5,132 nucleotides of DNA. It comes from Burkholderiales bacterium (GTDB taxonomy: Bacteria > Pseudomonadota > Gammaproteobacteria > Burkholderiales > SG8-39). The stretch lies in assembly GCA_919902965.1 (NCBI GenBank), contig CAKKSJ010000130.1:1-5132 (forward strand), written 5' to 3'. Made by a program: the position numbers and the translations under genes. The notes beneath the pieces were generated by a model. That model was not told where the DNA came from. It worked only from the letters and a program-made list of their open reading frames with translations, and made no database searches. Below, one piece after another: positions 1-5,132 of the stretch; the first letter of the stretch is position 1; every line of letters begins with the position of its first letter.

Positions 1-758
1 TCCTCGGTCTCTTTCCTGCCGGGATTGATGAAAATCTTGTCGGTGATATCGAACTCGATCAGCTCGCCCAGGTACATGTAGGCGGTAAAGTCGGAGACGC
101 GCGCCGCCTGCTGCATGTTGTGGGTGACGATGGCGATGGTGTATTCGGCCTTGAGTTCGTTCAGCAATTCCTCGATTTTTGCGGTGGAAATGGGATCCAG
201 CGCCGAGGTCGGCTCGTCCAGCAGCAGTACTTCCGGCTTGACCGCGACCGCGCGCGCGATGCACAGGCGCTGCTGCTGTCCGCCGGACAAACTGAGCCCG
301 CTTTGGCGCAGCTTGTCTTTGACTTCATCCCATAGCGCAGCCTTGCGCAGCGCCCATTCCACGCGCTCGTCCATCTCCCCGCTGCTGAGCTTATCGTAAA
401 GTTTGACGCCGAAGGCGATGTTCTCGTAGATCGACATCGGAAACGGCGTCGGTTTCTGGAACACCATGCCGACCTTCGCCCGCAGCGCAATCACGTCCTG
501 GCGCGGATCGAGGATGTTGTCGTCGTTCAGCAGGATCTCGCCGGTGGCCCGGTGGCCCGGGTACAGGTCATACATGCGGTTGAAAGTGCGCAGCAGGGTG
601 GATTTGCCGCAACCGGAGGGGCCGATGAAAGCGGTGATGTGCTTCTCCGCGATGTTCAGGTCGACGTTCGTCAGCGCACGGTAGGTCCCGTAGTAAAAAT
701 TCAGCTTGCTGACCCTGATCTTGCTCGCAGGCGGCGCTGTTTGGAGGCTGGTGTCCAT
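1..758 (-). CDS. pstB: PstB, phosphate ABC transporter ATP-binding protein (3' end cut by window edge)
   Basis: PstB is the cytoplasmic ATPase that powers phosphate import through the PstC-PstA channel. The reading frame is open from the ATG at 758 to the left edge, giving 252 full codons. All ABC ATPase motifs are visible: Walker A GPSGCGKST at residues 46-54, Q-loop Gln101 in VFQKPTPFP, signature LSGGQQQR at 157-164, Walker B VLLLDEP at 177-183, D-loop SALD at 185-188, and switch histidine His213 in VTHNMQQA. The QKPTPFPMSIYEN stretch and the NPGRKETE ending are characteristic of PstB rather than other ABC ATPases. E. coli PstB has 257 residues, so probably only about ten residues are missing. 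The start lies 24 bases after the pstA stop, with a modest GGA at 766-764 five bases before the ATG. It is the last pst gene of the operon in this window; phoU often follows but is not visible. Confidence 0.97.
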   Translation of the reverse strand, partial: MDTSLQTAPPASKIRVSKLNFYYGTYRALTNVDLNIAEKHITAFIGPSGCGKSTLLRTFNRMYDLYPGHRATGEILLNDDNILDPRQDVIALRAKVGMVFQKPTPFPMSIYENIAFGVKLYDKLSSGEMDERVEWALRKAALWDEVKDKLRQSGLSLSGGQQQRLCIARAVAVKPEVLLLDEPTSALDPISTAKIEELLNELKAEYTIAIVTHNMQQAARVSDFTAYMYLGELIEFDITDKIFINPGRKETE

Positions 759-782
759 ATGATTCCGTGCGTGTCGACGCGC

Positions 783-1634
783 TCAGGTGTTCGAGGATTT
801 CTGCGCGAATGCGACGCGCGCGAGAATATTCAGCGCCAATACGGTCAGCGTGATCAGCAGCGCGCCGCCCCAGGCGAGCGTCTGCCAGTCCTGGTACGGG
901 CTCATGGCGAACTGGAAAATGACCACCGGCAGATTCGCCATGGGCGCGTCCATGTTGACGGACCAGAACTGGTTGTTGAGTGCGGTGAACAGCAGTGGCG
1001 CGGTCTCGCCGCTGATGCGCGCTATCGCCAGCAGGATGCCGGTGATGATCCCGGCGCGCGCGGCGCGCAGGGTGACGAAGGATATGACGATCCATTGCGG
1101 CGCGCCCAGCGCGGCTGCGGCCTCGCGCATGGTGTCGGGTACCAGCCGCAGCATGTTTTCCGTGGTCTTCAGCACCACCGGGATGACGATCAGCGCCAGG
1201 GCGAAGGTGCCGGCCCAGCCGGAAAAATGCTGGACATTGGCTACGTAGACCGCGTACACGAACAGGCCGATGACAATGGAGGGCGCGCTCAATAGGATAT
1301 CGTTGATGAAACGCGTTACCGGGGCCAGCCAGCCGCGCCGGCCGTATTCGGCCACATAGGTCCCGGCGAGTATGCCGACAGGCGTGCCTATCAGGGTGGC
1401 GAGCAGCGACATCAGCAGGCTGCCGAAAATGGCGTTGGCAAGTCCGCCCTTGCTGCCGGGCGGCGGCGTAGTCTGGGTGAACAAGCTCAGATCGAGGGCC
1501 TGCAATCCCTGCGCAAACAGGGTCCACAGTATCCATACCAGCCAGAACAGGCCGAACAGCACCGCCAGCATGGATATGCCTAGATACATGACGTTGACCG
1601 CGCGCCGGCGGCGATAGAGTGCGGCTTTGTCCAT
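783..1634 (-). CDS. pstA: PstA, phosphate ABC transporter permease
   Basis: PstA is one of the two inner-membrane subunits that form the phosphate channel, paired with PstC and driven by PstB. The protein has 283 residues (E. coli PstA 296). A basic N-terminus (YRRRRA, residues 8-12) precedes about six hydrophobic segments, roughly at 15-39, 67-96, 111-133, 141-158, 195-208 and 256-277. The cytoplasmic EAA loop that docks on the ATPase is at about 171-196 (EAAAALGAPQW). ISGETAPLLFTA at 207-218 is a typical PstA motif. The ATG at 1634 is 7 bases after the pstC stop. A TGA lies in the same frame 12 bases upstream, so no earlier start is possible. No good Shine-Dalgarno sequence precedes it, since the nearest purine-rich block (GAGGGA, inside the pstC end) is 19 bases away. 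Translation is therefore probably coupled to pstC. Confidence 0.96.
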   Translation of the reverse strand: MDKAALYRRRRAVNVMYLGISMLAVLFGLFWLVWILWTLFAQGLQALDLSLFTQTTPPPGSKGGLANAIFGSLLMSLLATLIGTPVGILAGTYVAEYGRRGWLAPVTRFINDILLSAPSIVIGLFVYAVYVANVQHFSGWAGTFALALIVIPVVLKTTENMLRLVPDTMREAAAALGAPQWIVISFVTLRAARAGIITGILLAIARISGETAPLLFTALNNQFWSVNMDAPMANLPVVIFQFAMSPYQDWQTLAWGGALLITLTVLALNILARVAFAQKSSNT

Positions 1635-1641
1635 GGGTTTG

Positions 1642-2661
1642 CTAGGTCAGCGTTCCCTCGCGCTTGGCGAGTTGGTACAGCAGGATTTTGGAGAGAGCCA
1701 GAATCACAAAAGTGATCAGGAACAGGATCAGGCCGAGCTCAATCAGGGCGGACGTGTACAGATCGCCAACCGCCTCGGTGAACTCGTTTGCGAGGGCAGA
1801 GGCGATGCTGTTGCCCGGGGCAAACAGCGAGGTTCCCACGCGGTGGGCGTTGCCGATGACGAAGGTCACGGCCATGGTCTCGCCCAGCGCGCGGCCCAGG
1901 CCCAGCAGGATGCCGCCGACCACGCCGATCTTGGTGTAGGGCAGCACCACGTTCCAGACTACTTCCCAGGTGGTCGCGCCGACCGCATAAGCCGATTCCT
2001 TGAGCATGGCCGGCACCACTTCGAACACATCGCGCATCACCGACGCGATGAACGGGATGACCATGATGGCGAGTATGATGCCTGCCGTGAGCATGCCTAT
2101 GCCCTGCGGCGCACCTTTGAACAGCGGGCCGATGAACCAGACCGGGCCGAGGTGCTCGATCATCCACGGTTGTACGTAGTCGGCAAAGATGGGCGCGAAG
2201 ACGAACAGGCCCCACATGCCGTAAATAATGCTGGGGATCGCGGCGAGCAGTTCGATGGCGGTGCCGATCGGGCGCCGCAGCCAAAGCGGCGACAGCTCGG
2301 TCAGAAACACGGCGATGCCGAAACTGACCGGGATGCCGATCAAAAGTGCGATGAAAGAGGTGGCTACGGTGCCGAAAATCGGCACCAGTGCGCCGAATTT
2401 CTGGGTTACCGGGTTCCATTCGTGGCTGGCAAGGAAGCCCGGGCCGAAGGCCTTGATCGCGGGCCAGCTGCCGATGAGCAGCGAGAGCAGGATCCCGAGC
2501 AGCAATGCAAGCACCAGGAAGGCAAACATGCGCGTGGCATTTCGAAACGCCAGGTCGAACAGGTGCTGCCGCCTGAGCAGTGTTTCCGGGATGCTGTGCA
2601 TCATGCGCTGGGGAAGTGGGGCGCCTTGCGGCGCCCCTATCGTGCTGACAATGGCGTCCAT
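1642..2661 (-). CDS. pstC: PstC, phosphate ABC transporter permease
   Basis: PstC is the partner of PstA in the membrane channel of the phosphate transporter. From the ATG at 2661 the protein has 339 residues. Hydrophobic segments lie roughly at 43-64, 93-119, 135-158, 187-207, 247-269 and 304-326. Family features include the IPSIIYGMWGLFVFAP stretch at 142-157, the EAA loop at about 221-245 (KESAYAVGATTWEV) and GLGRALGETMAVTFVIGN at 254-271. The start is uncertain. An in-frame TGA sits 18 bases upstream of 2661, so the gene cannot be longer. A tandem Met-Met at residues 20-21 (2604/2601) would give 320 residues, close to the 319 of E. coli PstC. Neither start has a recognisable Shine-Dalgarno sequence. 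The first 20 codons contain a very stable hairpin (2618-2637), which fits a leader as well as it fits coding sequence. The stop is TAG at 1644-1642. Confidence 0.96.
   Translation of the reverse strand: MDAIVSTIGAPQGAPLPQRMMHSIPETLLRRQHLFDLAFRNATRMFAFLVLALLLGILLSLLIGSWPAIKAFGPGFLASHEWNPVTQKFGALVPIFGTVATSFIALLIGIPVSFGIAVFLTELSPLWLRRPIGTAIELLAAIPSIIYGMWGLFVFAPIFADYVQPWMIEHLGPVWFIGPLFKGAPQGIGMLTAGIILAIMVIPFIASVMRDVFEVVPAMLKESAYAVGATTWEVVWNVVLPYTKIGVVGGILLGLGRALGETMAVTFVIGNAHRVGTSLFAPGNSIASALANEFTEAVGDLYTSALIELGLILFLITFVILALSKILLYQLAKREGTLT
2618..2637 (-). repeat. 8-bp hairpin with GCAA tetraloop at the pstC 5' end
   Basis: On the mRNA strand GGGGCGCC (2637-2630) and GGCGCCCC (2625-2618) form a perfect, all-GC 8-bp stem around a four-base loop, GCAA. 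GCAA is a GNRA tetraloop, a class known to stabilise RNA hairpins. If pstC starts at 2661, the hairpin is codons 9-15 (GAPQGAP). If it starts at the Met-Met at 2604, the hairpin is untranslated and ends 13 bases before the start codon. No T-run follows, so it is not an intrinsic terminator. A role in restraining pstC translation is an inference. Confidence 0.75.
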
Positions 2662-2713
2662 TCTATACGTCGCGACTCAAATCGCGCAGCTACTGTTGCA
2701 GAGGTGAGCCGTT

Positions 2714-2737
2714 GCGCGGACGAGAAACCGTCCGCGC
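2714..2737 (-). repeat. 9-bp inverted repeat (hairpin C)
   Basis: The arms GCGCGGACG (2714-2722) and CGTCCGCGC (2729-2737) are perfectly complementary around a six-base loop (2723-2728). The stem is very GC-rich. It lies one base from the adjacent 21-bp repeat, so the two hairpins could stack end to end in the transcript. On the operon strand it is followed by AACGGCTCACC, with no T-run, so it does not look like an intrinsic terminator. Confidence 0.85.
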
Positions 2738-2738
2738 G

Positions 2739-2789
2739 GATCATCGATTGCGCACGGATGAACAGCGTATCCGTGCGCAATCGATGATC
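2739..2789 (-). repeat. Perfect 21-bp inverted repeat (hairpin B)
   Basis: The left arm at 2739-2759 (GATCATCGATTG then CGCACGGAT) is the exact reverse complement of the right arm at 2769-2789. The loop is nine bases, 2760-2768. There is no mismatch along 21 bp and pairing stops at both ends. In the operon direction it runs straight into hairpin C. On the other strand it is followed by TCTTATTAA, which is too weak a T-tract for a confident terminator. The uninterrupted duplex is about the length that RNase III cuts, so RNA processing is one plausible role. Confidence 0.92.
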
Positions 2790-2820
2790 TCTTATTAACC
2801 CCAGCGCTGACGTTGTTTTT

Positions 2821-2880
2821 GCCAATAACCGTGTTTTCCGTACGGATGTGCTTTTCATCCGCACGGAAAACACGGTTGGC
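2821..2880 (-). repeat. Large 25-bp-arm hairpin (hairpin A)
   Basis: The arms 2827-2848 and 2856-2877 pair over 22 positions around a seven-base loop (2849-2855). The single non-Watson-Crick position is A2842 opposite C2862. On the operon transcript this pair becomes G-U, so the RNA stem is unbroken. Pairing then extends by GCC (2821-2823) with GGC (2878-2880), leaving a three-base bulge at 2824-2826. In the operon direction AAAAACAACG follows, so there is no T-run and no intrinsic terminator. It is the first strong structure after pstS, starting 89 bases beyond the stop codon. Confidence 0.9.
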
Positions 2881-2969
2881 GCGCGCGCAGCGCGCAATGA
2901 TCGCTACACGCATGCGACGGTACTTAAGACGCAATGTATAGCTTACCCGTGCAGCCCTTGTCATAGCGC

Positions 2970-4019
2970 TTACCAAATCGGTTTGCCGCTCGCGTCCCTG
3001 ATCTTGCCTTTCCATTCGGCCTGGATCAAATTCACCACTTCGTCGGGCATGGGAATGTAATCGAGAGCCAGCGCCAGTTTGTCGCCGTCCTTGAAGGCCC
3101 AGTCGAAAAACTTGAGCACTTCCTTCGCATTGGCCGCATTCGCCTGGCTCTTATGCATCAGGATGAAGGTGGCGCCGGTGATGGGCCAGCTGTTCTTGCC
3201 CGGTTCGTCGGTGAGGATCTCGTAGAAGCCGGGCGCGTTCTTCCAGTCTGCGCCTGCGGCCGCGGACTGGAAGCTCTTGTCGTCAGGCTTGACGAACTCG
3301 CCTTCCCGGTTCTGCAGCAGTGTATAAGTCAGCTTGTTCTGCTTGGCATAGGCGTATTCGACATAGCCGATCGAGCCCTTGATGCGTTGCACGAATGAGG
3401 CGACACCTTCGTTGCCCTTGCCGCCCGCCCCGGTCGGGGCCGGCCAGGCTACCGAGGTGGCATTGCCCACTTTTTCCTTCCACTCCGCGCTGACCTTGGA
3501 CAGGTAGTTGGTGAAGATGAAGGTGGTGCCGGAGCCGTCCGAACGGTTGACCACGGTGATGTCGCTATCCGGCAGCTTAATGCCCTTGTTGAGTTCGGCT
3601 AGGGCCGGGTCGTTCCATTTCTTGATCTTACCCAGATAAATGTCCGCAAGGGCTTTAGCGGAGAGCTTCATTTCTCCCGGCTTGATCCCCGCGATGTTGA
3701 TCACCGGCACCACGCCGCCCATCACCGCGGGGAATTGCACCAGTCCGTCTTTCTCCAGGACATCGGCTTTCAGCGGCGCGTCAGAGGCGCCGAAATCGAC
3801 GGTCCTGGCCTTGATCTGTTTGATGCCGCCGCCCGAACCGATCGACTGGTAGTTCATGCTGGTGCCGGTCTTGGCCTTGTAGGCCTCGGCCCATTTGGCA
3901 TAGACGGGGTAGGGGAAGGTCGCACCCGCGCCGGTGATGTTTGCGGCCGTGGCGCTGGATGCGGCGCAGATGCCCAGTGTGAGCAGCACCGGGGCAAGAA
4001 TACGATGAGTTAGTTTCAT
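2970..4019 (-). CDS. pstS: PstS, periplasmic phosphate-binding protein
   Basis: PstS binds inorganic phosphate in the periplasm and hands it to PstC-PstA. The 349-residue precursor (E. coli 346) begins with a signal peptide: positive Lys2 and Arg6, a hydrophobic core at about 8-20, and a likely cleavage after ATA at residues 23-25. The mature protein starts near ANITGAGATFP. All known E. coli phosphate ligands are kept at a constant offset of 24: Thr34 and Phe35 (GAGATFP), Ser62 (IGSGGG), Asp80 (GASDAP), and Arg159, Ser163, Gly164 and Thr165 (VNRSDGSGTT). Other hallmarks are IYLGKIKKWNDP at 127-138, GSIGYVEYAYAKQN at 215-228, FFDWAF at 304-309 and a C-terminal SGKPIW. It has a good Shine-Dalgarno sequence and is first in the operon. 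This matches its need to be made in excess over the membrane subunits. Confidence 0.98.
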   Translation of the reverse strand: MKLTHRILAPVLLTLGICAASSATAANITGAGATFPYPVYAKWAEAYKAKTGTSMNYQSIGSGGGIKQIKARTVDFGASDAPLKADVLEKDGLVQFPAVMGGVVPVINIAGIKPGEMKLSAKALADIYLGKIKKWNDPALAELNKGIKLPDSDITVVNRSDGSGTTFIFTNYLSKVSAEWKEKVGNATSVAWPAPTGAGGKGNEGVASFVQRIKGSIGYVEYAYAKQNKLTYTLLQNREGEFVKPDDKSFQSAAAGADWKNAPGFYEILTDEPGKNSWPITGATFILMHKSQANAANAKEVLKFFDWAFKDGDKLALALDYIPMPDEVVNLIQAEWKGKIRDASGKPIW

Positions 4020-4027
4020 GACAAAGT

Positions 4028-4031
4028 CTCC
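4028..4031 (-). promoter_or_regulatory. Shine-Dalgarno of pstS
   Basis: GGAG at 4031-4028 on the minus strand lies eight bases before the pstS ATG at 4019. This is near-ideal spacing and fixes the pstS start. It is the best ribosome binding site in the window; pstC and pstA have no comparable site, which suggests PstS is translated more strongly. Confidence 0.85.
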
Positions 4032-4051
4032 AGTAGGGATTTACGCGTTGT

Positions 4052-4068
4052 TACCCAAGTCTTGGGTA
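4052..4068. repeat. 17-bp palindrome in the pstS leader
   Basis: TACCCAAG (4052-4059) and CTTGGGTA (4061-4068) are perfect inverted 8-mers around a single central base. The site ends 32 bases before the pstS start codon, downstream of the best promoter candidate. Its size and odd symmetry suit a dimeric regulator's operator. As RNA it could only form a short stem (UACCC/GGGUA with a seven-base loop). No regulator can be named from the sequence alone. Confidence 0.6.
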
Positions 4069-4189
4069 CCAGGCCGCCATCCTAGAGTTGCTTTGTTACA
4101 TGAATATTACGCTTTCAGATTCAATGACTAGCGCTTGGTTCATTATCCGGGGCTGGCGGAACCTGGGCATGGCGTGACCGCGCGACAGA

Positions 4190-5023
4190 TCAACTGCGCA
4201 GAGCGAAAATGCCCAGCACGACCGCGCAGGCGGCGATCAGGCGCTGCCGACCGAAGCGTTCTTTGAGCATGATGCTGCCGGCCAGTGCGGCGAAAATAAC
4301 CGAGGTTTCGCGCAGCGCGGCTACCGCCGCTATCGGCGCCTGGGTCATGGCCCAGAGCACGATAGCATAAGCGCTGAGCAGGCATAAACCGCCACCGAAC
4401 CCGCGCCGCCAGTGGCGCGCAAAATAGTCGCGCACCGCGCGCTTGCGCGCCGCGACGACCAGCGCAAGGAAAAGCAGACCCTGCAGCCAGAATAGCGCTG
4501 CCGCGTAGCCGGCCGGCGTCCCGGAGAGGCGTGCACCTGCCCCGTCCACGAGCGTGTAGCTGGCTATGATCGCCGCATTCGCGAGTGCCCACAGGGTGGC
4601 GCTAAGCTGCGCGCGGCCGCGCTGCAGCAGGCTGAGGCTGAGAACGCCGGCGCTGATCAGCACGATGCCCAGCCACATGCTTGCGCCGGGACGCTCGTTC
4701 AGCAGCGCCACCCCGAAAAGCGCGACGAGCAGCGGCGCGGTGCCGCGCATCAGAGGATAGGCATGGCCCAGATCGCCCAGGCGATAGGCGGCCGCCAGGG
4801 TCGAAAAATAGGCAACATGGATTGCCGCCGAAGCGCCCAGGTAAGGCCAGCTTGCGCGCGCGGGCAAACCGGCGAAAGCGGTGAGCGGCAAGGCCAGAAT
4901 GCCCGCAGCCGCGGCCACCAGCGCGGTATCCAGAAGCACGTCGCGGCTGGACTTGATGCTCGCGTTCCAGCCCGCGTGCAGCAGGGCCGAGGCCAGCACC
5001 AGGGCTGTGACTATGGGTGACAT
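4190..5023 (-). CDS. DMT-superfamily permease with two EamA domains
   Basis: This is an inner-membrane transporter of the drug/metabolite superfamily (EamA family). Family members export or import amino acids, sugars, nucleotides or other small metabolites, and the substrate cannot be read from this sequence. The 277-residue protein has about ten hydrophobic segments in two repeated halves, with the first ending near residue 133. Each half shows the typical EamA pattern: RGTAPLLVALFGVALLNERP at 93-112, and LRETSVIFAALAGSIMLKER at 237-256. The N-terminus (LLHAGWNASIK, 14-24) is also usual. The start at 5023 is firm on its 5' side because an in-frame TGA abuts the ATG. The Shine-Dalgarno sequence is weak (AAAGA about seven bases upstream). 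It is co-oriented with pstS, 170 bases away, so read-through into pst is possible, but no functional link is evident. Confidence 0.9.
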   Translation of the reverse strand: MSPIVTALVLASALLHAGWNASIKSSRDVLLDTALVAAAAGILALPLTAFAGLPARASWPYLGASAAIHVAYFSTLAAAYRLGDLGHAYPLMRGTAPLLVALFGVALLNERPGASMWLGIVLISAGVLSLSLLQRGRAQLSATLWALANAAIIASYTLVDGAGARLSGTPAGYAAALFWLQGLLFLALVVAARKRAVRDYFARHWRRGFGGGLCLLSAYAIVLWAMTQAPIAAVAALRETSVIFAALAGSIMLKERFGRQRLIAACAVVLGIFALRS

Positions 5024-5132
5024 TCAGGCATCTTTCGCTTTCGCTACTCGGTTCACTCCCGCAGGTGCGCACCGGTCCTATTTTTTCAAACCGCGAACTG
5101 CGCTGCAATCCCGCTGGTTCCCGCCGACGCGC
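5024..5132. other. Region upstream of the EamA gene, no gene seen
   Basis: These 109 bases run to the window edge and would hold the promoter of the transporter gene if it has its own. The only local features are a 10-bp palindrome GGTGCGCACC (5064-5073) overlapping the palindrome ACCGGT (5071-5076), an A/T-run at 5079-5089, and a short direct repeat TTTCGCTTTCGCT (5033-5045). No convincing -35/-10 pair, terminator or RNA gene is visible. Confidence 0.5.

Larger units (their letters stand above)
2662..2969. other. pstS-pstC intergenic region with an array of inverted repeats
   Basis: This 308-base gap inside the operon holds no convincing gene. Small open frames cross it, but their translations are arginine-rich, run through the palindromes and resemble no family I know. 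From pstS towards pstC it contains about 90 bases without clear large structure apart from a GCGCGC-rich patch at 2879-2893. Next come a large hairpin (2821-2880), a spacer with the palindrome CAGCGCTG (2802-2809), a 21-bp inverted repeat (2739-2789) and a 9-bp inverted repeat (2714-2737). The last 50 bases lead to pstC and lack an obvious ribosome binding site. No strong promoter for pstC stands out. Confidence 0.85.
4020..4189 (-). promoter_or_regulatory. Probable pstS promoter and leader region, with weak Pho-box-like repeats
   Basis: This 170-base stretch separates the transporter stop codon from pstS and is AT-richer in the middle than its surroundings. A -10-like TAATAT lies at 4109-4104, and a second candidate is TAGGAT at 4085-4080. 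Around the first are three loose matches to the PhoB half-site CTGTCAT on the minus strand: TAGTCAT (4130-4124), CTGAAAG (4118-4112) and TATTCAT (4106-4100). They are spaced 12 bases apart rather than the canonical 11. On the plus strand TTGTTAC and ATATTAC (4093-4099 and 4104-4110) have the correct 11-base period but face away from pstS. PhoB control of pst operons is well established in proteobacteria. The exact site here is a guess. I see no convincing terminator for the upstream gene. Confidence 0.4.

Noticed and set aside
568..1536. A 322-codon minus-strand frame overlapping pstA and pstB
   Set aside because: It is a shifted frame of the two recognised genes, with an Arg/His/Ala-rich, domain-free translation.
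1627..2787. A 386-codon open frame on the plus strand, antisense to pstC
   Set aside because: Its translation is dominated by Arg, Asp, Gln, Glu and His without domains, and it lies exactly opposite a clear pstC. Long antisense frames are common in GC-rich DNA.
2739..2880. Hairpins A and B as intrinsic terminators
   Set aside because: Neither is followed by a T-run in the operon direction (AAAAACAACG after A, CGCGCGGACGG after B). B on the plus strand is followed only by TCTTATT, and no plus-strand gene ends there.
2821..2880. Hairpin A as an integron attC site
   Set aside because: The outer ends do not match the RYYYAAC/GTTRRRY core sites, and there is no cassette gene or integrase nearby.
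2714..2880. The hairpin array as a CRISPR or transposon remnant
   Set aside because: The repeats are inverted, of different sequence and length, with no regular spacers, no transposase fragment and no flanking target duplication that I could find.
2637..3015. Small minus-strand frames (86 and 112 codons) crossing the pstS-pstC gap
   Set aside because: They read through the inverted repeats, overlap the ends of pstS or pstC in other frames, are Arg/Ser-rich and have no recognisable family or ribosome binding site.
5064..5076. Overlapping palindromes GGTGCGCACC and ACCGGT upstream of the EamA gene
   Set aside because: They are short enough to arise by chance in GC-rich DNA, and no promoter could be placed around them.

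Overview
The window carries a high-affinity phosphate uptake operon, pstS-pstC-pstA-pstB, read on the minus strand from right to left. A DMT/EamA-family transporter gene lies just upstream on the same strand. The DNA is GC-rich, and PstS is very close to proteobacterial PstS in its motifs and length. Together these suggest a Gram-negative proteobacterium, probably a betaproteobacterium. That placement is an inference from protein style, not from a search. There are no mobile elements, CRISPR arrays, rRNA or tRNA genes that I can see.

Layout from right to left, which is the direction of transcription. 5132-5024: a short stretch upstream of the transporter with no gene visible. 5023-4190: a 277-residue EamA permease. 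4189-4020: a 170-base leader holding the likely pstS promoter region, a 17-bp palindrome and a clear Shine-Dalgarno sequence. 4019-2970: pstS, the periplasmic phosphate-binding protein. 2969-2662: a 308-base non-coding gap filled with strong inverted repeats. 2661-1642: pstC. 1634-783: pstA, 7 bases after pstC. 758 to the left edge: pstB, 24 bases after pstA and missing only its last few residues. A phoU gene commonly follows pstB but would lie outside the window.

The proteins form one machine. PstS captures phosphate in the periplasm, PstC and PstA form the membrane channel, and PstB hydrolyses ATP on the cytoplasmic side. In many bacteria this complex also signals phosphate status to PhoR/PhoB through PhoU.

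The genes are ordinary and intact. The unusual part is the pstS-pstC gap. It contains a 25-bp-arm hairpin with a 3-base bulge, a perfect 21-bp inverted repeat and a 9-bp inverted repeat placed almost end to end. A further 8-bp hairpin, capped by a GCAA (GNRA) tetraloop on the mRNA strand, lies in the first codons of pstC or in its true leader. None has the T-run of an intrinsic terminator in the operon direction. I infer that the array separates expression of the abundant binding protein from that of the membrane and ATPase subunits, by RNA processing, stabilisation or partial attenuation. I see no evidence of a new protein system here.
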